This document shows, in pieces, positions 32,580 to 40,561 of a DNA stretch of 64,000 nt. A program made the translations under genes and the position numbers. The notes under the pieces were generated by a model that was not told the DNA's origin, ran no database searches, and worked only from the letters and a program-made list of their open reading frames with translations. Source of the DNA: an uncultured Fimbriimonas sp. (lineage in GTDB: Bacteria > Armatimonadota > Fimbriimonadia > Fimbriimonadales > Fimbriimonadaceae); contig CAMFIS010000002.1 of NCBI GenBank assembly GCA_945952345.1, positions 20,718 to 84,717 on the forward strand, given 5' to 3'. Positions within the stretch are counted from its first letter, which is position 1, and each line of letters begins with the position of its first letter.

Positions 32580-34325
32580 GTGATCCAAATCGTTGCCTAT
32601 TTCCTCATCCTCTTGGTGCTCACCAAGCCGATGGGAATCTATCTCACCAAGGTTTTCGACGGCTCGTTCCGCTGGCTTTCGCTGGTGGAAAAGCCGCTGT
32701 ACGCCCTGCTGGGAGTTAAGAAAGACGACGACCAGACGTGGCGGCAATACGCGGTCGGAGTTCTCGCCTTCAGCGCGGTTTCGATGGTTGCAACCTACGC
32801 ATTGCTACGGCTGCAAGGCATGCTTCCGTTGAACCCGCAAGGGTTTGGCAGTTCCCAAATGCCGGCTCACCTTGCATTCAATACGGCAGCTTCGTTCACC
32901 ACCAACACCAACTGGCAATCGTACGTCCCCGAAACGACTCTGAGCTACTTCAGCAACATGGTCGCGCTGGCGATTCACAACTGGGCGTCGGCGGCGGTTG
33001 GACTTGCGGTCGCGGTGGCCTTGGTTCGAGGTTTGTCTCGTCGGAGCGCTTCCGGATTAGGTTCGTTCTGGGTAGATATGGTCCGAGGAACGCTTTATGT
33101 GTTCTTGCCGATGTGTTTGGTTGGGGCGTTCGTCTACGTCGCCTCGGGCGTGCCTCAGACCTTCGAAGCTCCCAAGTCGATCATGACTCTGGAAGGTGTT
33201 AAGCAGACCATCGCGCTTGGACCGGTGGCTTCGCAGGAGATCATCAAGCAGTTGGGAACCAACGGCGGCGGATTCTTCAACGCGAACTCGGCTCACCCCT
33301 TCGAGAACCCGACACCATTTGCGGACATCTTTACCAAACTACTCATCTTCGTGATTCCGGCGGGACTGACGTACATGTTTGGCCGAATGGTGGGCAATGT
33401 CCGCCAAGGCTGGGCGGTGTTCGCCGCCATGTCCCTGCTGTTTTTGACCGGTGCGATGGTGTGCAATTCGGCGGAGCAAGCGGGCAATCCCGCCTTCGCC
33501 AAGTACGGCGTGGAGCGGGCGAATATGGAAGGCAAGGAGACGCGGTTCGGAATCGCGGGTTCTGCATTGTTTGCCACCATCACCACCGACGCCAGTTGCG
33601 GCGCGGTGAACTCGATGCACGATTCGTTCACGCCTCTCGGTGGACTGGTGCCGCTGTTCAACATCCTCACCGGCGAAGTTATCTTCGGCGGTGTGGGCGC
33701 TGGGCTCTACGGCATGCTCATCTTTGCGATCCTGGCGGTATTCATCGCGGGATTGATGGTGGGGCGAACGCCTGAATATCTCGGTAAGAAGATCGGAAGG
33801 TTTGAGGTTCAGATGGCGATGGTCGCGGTGCTCGCGATGGCGGCCAGCATCCTCTTTATGTCGGCGATCGGCAGCGTGAAGCAGTTCCCCAAGGAAGCCG
33901 CGATCAACACGCTTCAAGGAAGCGTTTATGGCGGAGCCGATACGGGTTATGGACCGATGACGGGCAACACCAATAACCCCGGCGCGCACGGATTCTCCGA
34001 GATTCTGTACGCCTTCACGTCGGCCACCGGAAACAACGGATCGGCCTTCGCGGGCATTACTGCCAACACCCCGATCTATAACTACATGCTCGGGTTTGCA
34101 ATGATGATCGGGCGGTTCTTCGTGATCCTCCCCGTGCTCGCCATCGCCGGAAACATGGCGAGGAAAAAGATCGCGCCGGCCTCGGCGGGAACCTTCCCGA
34201 CCGACTCGGCGACCTTCTCCTTCTTGCTCGTGGGTGTGGTGCTCATCGTGGGCGCCCTCACCTTCTTCCCCGCCCTCGCTCTTGGCCCCGTTGTCGAGCA
34301 TTTGCAAATGACAGGAGGCCGCTAA
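32580..34325 (+). CDS. kdpA: Potassium-transporting ATPase subunit A
   Basis: 581 residues (usual ~557). KdpA is the channel-like subunit with four selectivity-filter loops; the first filter region is seen in [15 protein letters not shown], the second in [20 protein letters not shown], the third in [19 protein letters not shown] and the fourth in [11 protein letters not shown]. It binds periplasmic potassium and passes it to KdpB. GTG start at 32580 directly after kdpF. Two bases separate it from kdpB. Confidence 0.96.
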   Translation: MIQIVAYFLILLVLTKPMGIYLTKVFDGSFRWLSLVEKPLYALLGVKKDDDQTWRQYAVGVLAFSAVSMVATYALLRLQGMLPLNPQGFGSSQMPAHLAFNTAASFTTNTNWQSYVPETTLSYFSNMVALAIHNWASAAVGLAVAVALVRGLSRRSASGLGSFWVDMVRGTLYVFLPMCLVGAFVYVASGVPQTFEAPKSIMTLEGVKQTIALGPVASQEIIKQLGTNGGGFFNANSAHPFENPTPFADIFTKLLIFVIPAGLTYMFGRMVGNVRQGWAVFAAMSLLFLTGAMVCNSAEQAGNPAFAKYGVERANMEGKETRFGIAGSALFATITTDASCGAVNSMHDSFTPLGGLVPLFNILTGEVIFGGVGAGLYGMLIFAILAVFIAGLMVGRTPEYLGKKIGRFEVQMAMVAVLAMAASILFMSAIGSVKQFPKEAAINTLQGSVYGGADTGYGPMTGNTNNPGAHGFSEILYAFTSATGNNGSAFAGITANTPIYNYMLGFAMMIGRFFVILPVLAIAGNMARKKIAPASAGTFPTDSATFSFLLVGVVLIVGALTFFPALALGPVVEHLQMTGGR

Positions 34326-34327
34326 TC

Positions 34328-36367
34328 ATGGCTAAATCAACCTCACTCTTCCAACCTGAATTGGTCAAGCGCGCCCTGAAGGACGCCTTCGTCAAGCTCA
34401 ACCCAAAGCTCGTCGCCAAGAATCCTGTCATGTTCGTGGTTCTGGCCGGCAGCGTGGTCACGACCTTCTTCTTCATCCGCGACTTGGTCAACCATGGCGA
34501 CGCCTTGTTCTCTGGGCAGCTCGCGATTTGGCTGTGGTTCACGGTCGTCTTTGCCAACTTCGCCGAGGCGATGGCTGAGGGCCGAGGTAAAGCGCAGGCG
34601 GACTCGCTCCGAAAAGCCCGAACCACCATGGTCGCTCGTCGATTGGTGGGAAATAAGGAAGAAAGCGTTCCTGCTCCCGCTCTAGCCAAGGGCGACCTTG
34701 TGGTGTGCGAGGCGGGCGATGCGATTCCCGCCGATGGCGAAGTCATCGAAGGCATTGCGAGCGTGGATGAAAGCGCGATTACCGGCGAATCGGCTCCCGT
34801 CATTCGCGAGTCGGGTGGCGATCGAAGCGCGGTCACCGGCGGCACGAAAGTGTTAAGCGACCGGATTGTGATTCGCGTCACTCAGGATCCCGGCAACTCG
34901 TTTTTGGATCGCATGATAGCCCTCGTCGAAGGTGCCAAGCGGCAGAAAACGCCGAACGAAATCGCGCTGTCTATCTTGTTAAGCGGCCTGACGTTGGTGT
35001 TCTTGTTCGCGACGGTGACACTGTTGCCGTTCGCCCAATATGCCATTGACCAAGCGGGCAAGGGTTCGGTGCCTTCGATTCCGGTTCTCGCCGCATTGTT
35101 GGTTTGTCTCATTCCGACGACCATCGGCGGCTTGCTGAGCGCCATCGGAATCGCCGGCATGGACCGCGTGATGCAGAGAAACGTGCTTGCCATGTCGGGC
35201 CGCGCCGTCGAAGCTGCGGGCGACGTGAGCACCTTGCTTTTGGATAAGACGGGAACGATTACGCTCGGCAACCGCCAAGCCAGCGCGTTCCATCCCGCGC
35301 CAGGAGTCGAGGAGCATGAACTTGCTGAGGCCGCGCAATTGTCGTCCCTCGCCGATGAAACGCCGGAAGGTCGAAGCATTGTCGTTCTCGCCAAGGAATT
35401 GTTCAATGTGCGCGAGCACGACATGGACCACCACCAGACCGAGTTCGTTCCCTTCACCGCCCAGACCCGAATGAGCGGGATTAACTACGGCGGTCGACAG
35501 ATTCGAAAGGGCGCGACGGAATCCGTTCGTCAATTCGTGGAAGACAACGGCGGTCGAGTTCCCGACGCCGTGATCGAAGCGGCTCAACGAGTGGCGAAAG
35601 AAGGTTCGACGCCACTGGTTGTAGCCGATGGTCCGCGAATCCTTGGCGTTGTTCAGCTCAAGGACATCGTGAAGGGCGGCATGAAAGATCGCTTCCAGCA
35701 GATGCGCGAGATGGGAATCAAGACGGTGATGATCACCGGCGACAACCCGCTCACCGCCGCCGCCATCGCGGCCGAGGCTGGCGTCGACGATTTCATTGCC
35801 GAAGCCACACCCGAGATGAAGCTTTCGTATATTCGCCAAGAGCAGGCCGGTGGGCGTCTGGTCGCCATGACCGGCGACGGCACGAACGACGCCCCCGCGC
35901 TGGCCCAGGCCGACGTCGGCGTGGCGATGAACACCGGCACCCAAGCGGCAAAAGAGGCAGGCAACATGGTGGACCTCGATAGCAATCCGACCAAGCTCAT
36001 CGAAGTCGTGGAGATCGGGAAGCAACTGCTCATGACCCGGGGCGCGCTGACCACGTTTAGCATCGCCAACGATGTGGCCAAGTACTTTGCGATCATCCCC
36101 GCGATGTTCATCGTGACGTACCCCGAACTGTCTCGCCTGAACTTCCTCAGCAATCCAAAGTCGGCGGTCCTTGCTGCGGTGATCTTCAACGCCTTGATCA
36201 TCATCGCGCTGATTCCGCTGGCGTTGCGTGGCGTCGCTTACCGACCCATGAGCGCGGCCAAGGTGCTGCGCCGCAATCTCGTTCTCTATGGACTCGTCGG
36301 GGTCATCATCCCCTTCCCGTTCATCTGGCTCATCGACAAGGCCCTTGTCCTCCTCCACCTCGCATGA
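34328..36367 (+). CDS. kdpB: Potassium-transporting ATPase ATP-binding subunit B
   Basis: 679 residues, P-type ATPase. Actuator loop [19 protein letters not shown]; phosphorylated Asp306 in [12 protein letters not shown]; hinge [17 protein letters not shown]; seven membrane helices as expected. Hydrolysis of ATP drives potassium uptake through KdpA at the cytoplasmic membrane. The serine of TGES that is phosphorylated to inactivate E. coli KdpB at high potassium is conserved here ([10 protein letters not shown]). The stop overlaps the kdpC start by four bases. Confidence 0.96.
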   Translation: MAKSTSLFQPELVKRALKDAFVKLNPKLVAKNPVMFVVLAGSVVTTFFFIRDLVNHGDALFSGQLAIWLWFTVVFANFAEAMAEGRGKAQADSLRKARTTMVARRLVGNKEESVPAPALAKGDLVVCEAGDAIPADGEVIEGIASVDESAITGESAPVIRESGGDRSAVTGGTKVLSDRIVIRVTQDPGNSFLDRMIALVEGAKRQKTPNEIALSILLSGLTLVFLFATVTLLPFAQYAIDQAGKGSVPSIPVLAALLVCLIPTTIGGLLSAIGIAGMDRVMQRNVLAMSGRAVEAAGDVSTLLLDKTGTITLGNRQASAFHPAPGVEEHELAEAAQLSSLADETPEGRSIVVLAKELFNVREHDMDHHQTEFVPFTAQTRMSGINYGGRQIRKGATESVRQFVEDNGGRVPDAVIEAAQRVAKEGSTPLVVADGPRILGVVQLKDIVKGGMKDRFQQMREMGIKTVMITGDNPLTAAAIAAEAGVDDFIAEATPEMKLSYIRQEQAGGRLVAMTGDGTNDAPALAQADVGVAMNTGTQAAKEAGNMVDLDSNPTKLIEVVEIGKQLLMTRGALTTFSIANDVAKYFAIIPAMFIVTYPELSRLNFLSNPKSAVLAAVIFNALIIIALIPLALRGVAYRPMSAAKVLRRNLVLYGLVGVIIPFPFIWLIDKALVLLHLA

Positions 36368-36954
36368 AACAACTCCGCGCTGCCATCGTTCTTACCCTGT
36401 TCTTCATCCTCGTGACCGGGTTAGCCTTCCCTTACTTCGTCACCTTTGTGAGCCAGAAAGCGCTGCCTTTGCAGGCGAATGGTTCGATGATCGAAGCCAA
36501 TGGAAAGGTCGTCGGAAGTTCGCTGATTGGGCAGGGATTCGCGAGTCCGAAGTATCTGCACCCGCGTCCATCGGCGGCGGGCAACGGATACGACGCCAAT
36601 AACTCGTCCGGAACCAACTTGGGCCCGACCAACCCCAAACTTCTGGAAGGCGACAAGGACTTCGACGGCGTGAAGACATTGGCCGAGAAGTACCGTAAGG
36701 AGAACTCCTTGTCGGAGAGTGACACCATTCCTGTCGATGCCGTCACCCGCTCGGGTTCTGGCCTGGACCCTCACATTTCGCCACGCAATGCGGAGTTGCA
36801 GGCGGGGCGAATCGCGAAAGAGCGGGGAATGTCGAAGGAGTCGGTCTTGGCGATTATTCACGACAATACCGAAACGCCCTTCGTGGGAATCTTTGGGGAT
36901 GCGCGTGTGAATGTATTGAAGGTGAATCTGGCTCTGGATGGAATCAGAATCTGA
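36364..36954 (+). CDS. kdpC: Potassium-transporting ATPase subunit C
   Basis: 196 residues: an N-terminal membrane helix ([20 protein letters not shown]), then a periplasmic domain with [20 protein letters not shown] and [17 protein letters not shown], all diagnostic of KdpC. It has an ATGA overlap with kdpB. It stabilises the complex and raises ATP affinity. Last gene of the operon; a GTGGCACTGG palindrome begins six bases after its stop and may act as the 3' RNA structure. Confidence 0.95.
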   Translation: MKQLRAAIVLTLFFILVTGLAFPYFVTFVSQKALPLQANGSMIEANGKVVGSSLIGQGFASPKYLHPRPSAAGNGYDANNSSGTNLGPTNPKLLEGDKDFDGVKTLAEKYRKENSLSESDTIPVDAVTRSGSGLDPHISPRNAELQAGRIAKERGMSKESVLAIIHDNTETPFVGIFGDARVNVLKVNLALDGIRI

Positions 36955-36960
36955 CAAGGC

Positions 36961-37074
36961 GTGGCACTGGTACGCGAAGCGAGGAACGAGTGAAGCTTAC
37001 CAGTGAATCTAACACGGACAAGCTCAGCTTCAATTGGGCCGAGTTCTGACTCAGCACCGCGTGTCCGTGCCACG
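36961..37074. repeat. GTGGCACTGG-family palindrome after kdpC
   Basis: 36961-37005 is a 45-base unit (GTGGCACTGGTACGCGAAGC to TTACCAGTG) nearly the same as 9771-9815. It is followed by a second hairpin with perfect arms CACGGACA (37013-37020) and TGTCCGTG (37062-37069), closed by CCACG that pairs with CGTGG at 36960. The 115 bp thus form one large inverted repeat. Confidence 0.8.
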
Positions 37075-37104
37075 ACAAGTGTCTATTTTGAGTAACCTCC
37101 AAGC

Positions 37105-37305
37105 ATGACCTCCACTCCCCCGCCCGACGGACTTCCCGCCTATCGGCTGCTTACCGGACCCGATGACGCCGAGTTTTGCCATCGTGTCAGCAAAGCCCTC
37201 GAACTCGGATACGAGCTCTACGGCTCCCCCGCGATTTCCTTTAATGGTGTAACCGTCACCGTTGCTCAGGCCCTCGTCTGGCCCGGAACCAAGATCGCCC
37301 AATGA
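37105..37305 (+). CDS. DUF1737 domain protein
   Basis: 66 residues. The pattern YRLLTGPDDAEFCHRVSKAL followed by LGYELYGSPAISFNG is that of DUF1737, a very small cytosolic domain of unknown function that usually stands alone like this. It overlaps the next gene by four bases (ATGA at 37302-37305), so the acetyltransferase is translationally coupled. Confidence 0.8.
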   Translation: MTSTPPPDGLPAYRLLTGPDDAEFCHRVSKALELGYELYGSPAISFNGVTVTVAQALVWPGTKIAQ

Positions 37306-37751
37306 TCGCGCTTCGGCGAACTGACTGCACCGATCACGCCTTCGTCGAACTTACCGATGAGCTCACTCTCATGCTGTCCGTACTGAACGGAGAAGCCGAC
37401 GAGTTCTTCACCCAGTTCAGCCAGCGAGATTCCATACCGTATGTCGTGGTCGCCGAACTCGATGGACAACCCATCGCGTGCGGGTCGCTCCGCCCCAAAG
37501 ACGATCAAAGAATCGAAGTCAAGCGGATGTACACGAGTCCAGGGGCGAGAGGAAATGGCGCGGCTAAAGCCATTCTTCGAGAACTCGAATCATGGGCGAA
37601 AGAGCTCGGGTACGCGGAAGTAATTTTGGAAACGATGAGCAAGCTAGACCCCGCGATGGGACTCTATCAAAGTGCTGGCTACCACCAAATACCCAACTTT
37701 CCACCCTACGACGCCAGCCCTGAAAGCGCCTGCTTCGCCAAGCGCATCTAA
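37302..37751 (+). CDS. GNAT family N-acetyltransferase
   Basis: 149 residues, single GNAT domain. Beta-4 and motif A are IACGSLRPKDDQRIEVKRMY and TSPGARGNGAAKAILRELE (Arg-Gly-x-Gly-Ala pyrophosphate loop), followed by YAEVILETMSKLDPAMGLYQ and SAGYHQIPNFPPYDASPESA, an ending common in small acetyltransferases of the PhnO/YjgM type. Acceptor unknown. Coupled to the DUF1737 gene. Confidence 0.87.
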   Translation: MIALRRTDCTDHAFVELTDELTLMLSVLNGEADEFFTQFSQRDSIPYVVVAELDGQPIACGSLRPKDDQRIEVKRMYTSPGARGNGAAKAILRELESWAKELGYAEVILETMSKLDPAMGLYQSAGYHQIPNFPPYDASPESACFAKRI

Positions 37752-37765
37752 CCCTTTGAGCCAAA

Positions 37766-37786
37766 GTGGACCAAAGGTGTACCAAT
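37766..37786. promoter_or_regulatory. GGACCAAA/GTACCAA motif, possible operator
   Basis: GTGGACCAAAGGTGTACCAA reads on the other strand as TTGGTACACCTTTGGTCCAC, two TTGGTnCA half-sites about 10 bp apart, like the pair at 37967-37985 but on the other strand and 200 bp farther from the regulator gene. It lies just after the acetyltransferase stop. It may be a second binding site for the regulator encoded at 38009. Confidence 0.35.
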
Positions 37787-37928
37787 TCTTACACGTCTCA
37801 TACAAAAGAGATGATGTCGATACGCAAGTAATTCAAAGTAGTGTGAAAAGTAATAGAGTTAAGGTCGATATGGGTAAAAGTACCCAACAATAGTACGATC
37901 GAATAGCTTCAAATCAGAGATAAGTACT

Positions 37929-37985
37929 AGGACAAATGCTGAATTAGTGTTACGATGACAGTAGAGTTTGGTCCAATTTGGTCCA
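37929..37985 (+). promoter_or_regulatory. Promoter with two TTTGGTCCA operators before the regulator gene
   Basis: TTTGGTCCA occurs at 37967-37975 and 37977-37985, direct repeats with 10-bp period, 23 bases before the chosen start of the GntR/LacI regulator. A possible promoter, AGGACA (37929) and TACGAT (37951) 16 bases apart, ends just before them. The repeats would then block transcription when bound, a usual autoregulation layout. The promoter hexamers are weak matches. Confidence 0.45.
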
Positions 37986-38008
37986 TTCGCTCAACTCGGC
38001 CATCCGAC

Positions 38009-39184
38009 ATGAAATCCGAAGCGAATCAGACGGCGATCAGTACCCTCGCCCTGGGGGTTGCCACCACGCTGGAAACCCGGATTCGACAGGGTCAATTGCC
38101 AAGCGGGCGTCCGCTCCCGGCTGAGCGTGATCTCGCCGCCGAATTCCAAGTCAGTCGCAGCATCGTTCGCGCCGCGGTCCAACAGCTTCTCACGAAAGAC
38201 TTGATCGACCACCGCCCCGGCCACCGACCGGTGGTCCGCCAAGGCATGCACAATACCGCGACCGGAACCAAAAACCTCGGCGTCTGGCTGTGGCCCTACT
38301 CGGGCCACTTCGCCTCGGCTTCTATTCTCAAGGGCATCCAGTCCACTAATATCGGACCTCAAACCCAGGTCATCGTGGCGAGCGGAACCGGCGACGATTG
38401 GAATTCGGTGCTGGACTCCGAACGTGACTTCTTCGAATCAATGGCCAACGATCCTGCAACGCTTGGGGTCATCGTGTGGTACTTGGGTGGCGAACGTAAC
38501 CTGCCCTCTATCCTAAAACTTCAGGCGCTCAATGTCCCGGTTGTGTTCGTCGACCGCCTTCCTCCGACGGGAATCGACGTGGATTATGTGGGCACCAACA
38601 ACGTCCACTCCGCGAGCCAGGCCGTCCAGCATCTCATCAATCTCGGCCACCGAAATATCGGGATGGTGAGCAACATCGACCCGGCTTCTTCGGTATCCGA
38701 GCGCGAAGAAGGCTACCTTCGAGCCCTCGCTGACAATGGAATTACCTTCCAAGAAGGTTGGATTCAGCGAGCAACTTATGACGCCGACGAAGGCGTGATG
38801 CCTGCCGTCCGCGCGCTGCTCGAACTCGACGAGCAGCCAACCGCCTTTTTCTGCGTCAACGACCATCTCGGATTAATGGTCCACGACATCTTCGGCCGAA
38901 TAGGATTCCAAGTCCCCGGCCAATTCTCAGTCGTTGGGTTCGATGGTCTCCTTCGCTGGGTTCCCGGCGGAGGGTATCTCGCTACGATGAGACAAGACTT
39001 TGAGCGCATCGGCCGCCTTGCGGCCACCATGGTTTCCGAACGTGCGACCGGACTTGCGCCTAATGCCAATCGTCACTACTTGCTCGATGCCCCCCTCACG
39101 GTCGGAGCATCGACGGCACCTCCGCGACCCCAGCGGTCGCGCCTTGAAATCCAACCAACTCTTGAGTCAAGGGAGATCTCATGA
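38009..39184 (+). CDS. GntR/LacI-type transcriptional regulator
   Basis: 391 residues from the ATG at 38009, downstream of the operator repeats; the frame runs back to 37955 through them. The N-terminal GntR winged helix (about residues 10-75) includes LPSGRPLPAERDLAAEFQVS and VRAAVQQLLTKDLIDHRPG; the C-terminal LacI/periplasmic-binding fold (about 85-370) includes HLINLGHRNIGMVSNIDPAS and FFCVNDHLGLMVHDIFGRIG. This AraR-like architecture binds a sugar or glycoside as inducer. It overlaps the pseudopilin gene by four bases (ATGA at 39181), so it may control and be co-made with it. Confidence 0.88.
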   Translation: MKSEANQTAISTLALGVATTLETRIRQGQLPSGRPLPAERDLAAEFQVSRSIVRAAVQQLLTKDLIDHRPGHRPVVRQGMHNTATGTKNLGVWLWPYSGHFASASILKGIQSTNIGPQTQVIVASGTGDDWNSVLDSERDFFESMANDPATLGVIVWYLGGERNLPSILKLQALNVPVVFVDRLPPTGIDVDYVGTNNVHSASQAVQHLINLGHRNIGMVSNIDPASSVSEREEGYLRALADNGITFQEGWIQRATYDADEGVMPAVRALLELDEQPTAFFCVNDHLGLMVHDIFGRIGFQVPGQFSVVGFDGLLRWVPGGGYLATMRQDFERIGRLAATMVSERATGLAPNANRHYLLDAPLTVGASTAPPRPQRSRLEIQPTLESREIS

Positions 39185-40170
39185 ACAATTCAACAATCCA
39201 AGAATCTCGACGCCGAGCGTTCACTCTGATTGAGCTCCTCGTCGTCATTGCAATCATCGCTATTCTGGCGGCCATCCTCTTCCCCGTCTTCGCTCAGGCG
39301 AAGCGAGCGGCAAAGGGCACCGTCGCGATTAGTGGGGCTAAACAACTCTCGTTGGGGCAACTGATGTATGCCTCCGACAACGACGACTACTTCTCACCAA
39401 CGGTTTCGTTCGACGCCAACTGGCGCGGATTCCCGTTCACATACCTCTGCCAACCGTACATGAAGAGCTGGCAGCTCTTGCTTGACCCAACCGGGCCGAT
39501 CACGACGAACCAATTGTCAGACGATAACGCCGGTACTGCCTGGGCGCTCTACGGTCTGTGGGGTATGCCTCCGCAGCGCATTGCGACTTCGTGGAGCACC
39601 TCGCCAGACGACTGGCGATTTGGTACGCACCCGCTGGGCGCGCAAATGACGAACGGCCAGCTTTGGTACTACGACGGCATTGGCGGAGTCGGCAACCCGA
39701 ATCCTCCGGCAGAAAACTGGAACTGGGCGGCCCAAGGCTACAAAGCTGGGGGACAACCCTCGATGTCGACGACGGCGGTAAACAACCCTGCCGAACAAGT
39801 CATGATCGCCCAATCGGGAACCTATGACTTCATGTGGCAAATGAACCCTGGCTATGGCGACTATCTCGACGCCAACGACAATCCGGACAACTTCGACCTC
39901 TATTGGGGCGATCCGACCTACAACACATATGGTTCCAGCTTCATGATCTGCGGTCCGATGGCGCGAAAGAACGCAAGCGATGGTCCGACCGCAGGCTTCT
40001 TTAGCTTCCCCAACGGCCAAGCAACCCAGCTCCCTACTGGCATCACCGTATGGGCAGGAACCGATGGCCACACCAAGGCAACGGCGTGGCGACAGCTGAT
40101 GGGTACAACCATCGACATCGGCGGCGGCAAGAAAGCGATCAAGGCGTTCTGGCCCCAGGGAGGCTCATAA
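39181..40170 (+). CDS. Pseudopilin-like protein with prepilin methylation signal
   Basis: 329 residues. The N-terminal class III signal RRAFTLIELLVVIAIIAILA (cleavage expected before Phe, methylated there, with the Glu5 of pilins) is followed by AAILFPVFAQAKRAAKG, the Armatimonadota variant of the DUF1559/H-x9-DG-type pseudopilins. The large C-terminal domain is beta-rich with many Trp, Asn and Asp (YASDNDDYFSPTVSF, ending VWAGTDGHTKATAW). It would sit in the membrane with the domain outside. Coupled to the upstream regulator by an ATGA overlap; a small lipoprotein frame follows without a gap. Confidence 0.88.
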   Translation: MNNSTIQESRRRAFTLIELLVVIAIIAILAAILFPVFAQAKRAAKGTVAISGAKQLSLGQLMYASDNDDYFSPTVSFDANWRGFPFTYLCQPYMKSWQLLLDPTGPITTNQLSDDNAGTAWALYGLWGMPPQRIATSWSTSPDDWRFGTHPLGAQMTNGQLWYYDGIGGVGNPNPPAENWNWAAQGYKAGGQPSMSTTAVNNPAEQVMIAQSGTYDFMWQMNPGYGDYLDANDNPDNFDLYWGDPTYNTYGSSFMICGPMARKNASDGPTAGFFSFPNGQATQLPTGITVWAGTDGHTKATAWRQLMGTTIDIGGGKKAIKAFWPQGGS

Positions 40171-40190
40171 TCAAGAAACTCTCAGTTGGA

Positions 40191-40388
40191 GTGGTCGCCC
40201 TTGTGGCGCTTGCACTAGTGGGATGTGGTTCGGGCGAAATGTCCGCCAAAGACCAAAAGAAGATGAAGGACGTCATGACCGGAGGCTTAGGTGCCCCTGG
40301 CGGTCCGAAAGGCGGCGGCGCGGGCCAAGCCAAGCATGGCATCAAAACCTCGCCACCTCCAGGCGACAACGCTCCGTCAACTCCTTAG
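40191..40388 (+). CDS. Small lipoprotein, start codon uncertain
   Basis: A lipoprotein signal (VALVALALVGC with Cys at the lipobox) is followed by a Lys-, Gly- and Pro-rich tail ending PGDNAPSTP. The first canonical start is GTG at 40191, but it would give a signal without positive charges. The in-frame sequence upstream reads IKKLSVG from ATA at 40167, with GGGAGG just before it, exactly what a lipoprotein n-region should be. That ATA shares ATAA with the pseudopilin stop, as if an ATGA overlap had mutated by one base. I keep 40191 as the callable start and flag 40167 as the more likely original one. Followed by a strong terminator. Confidence 0.6.
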   Translation: MVALVALALVGCGSGEMSAKDQKKMKDVMTGGLGAPGGPKGGGAGQAKHGIKTSPPPGDNAPSTP

Positions 40389-40404
40389 GGGAGTCAAATT
40401 CTCA

Positions 40405-40440
40405 TACCCGGAAAATCTTTCCGGGTACAAATATTTTTTT
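40405..40440 (+). terminator. Rho-independent terminator after the regulator-pseudopilin-lipoprotein genes
   Basis: A perfect 10-bp stem, TACCCGGAAA (40405-40414) and TTTCCGGGTA (40418-40427), with a 3-base loop, followed by ATATTTTTTT ending at 40440. It lies 16 bases after the lipoprotein stop and closes the operon that starts at 38009. Confidence 0.92.
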
Positions 40441-40561
40441 GCCGCCCAAGTTAAGGATTAGGCGATTTTGAACCTAATCGTTCCGATTCGTAACAGAAAT
40501 GCATTAGAGAATCTGGGCTTGCGCATTAGGAAAGCATTTGTTAGAATGCCGTTTGATGGCC

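Noticed and set aside
34979-36358. 459-residue minus-strand ORF
   Set aside because: Antisense to kdpB; no family resemblance, with His/Arg/Asp-rich composition typical of shadow frames.
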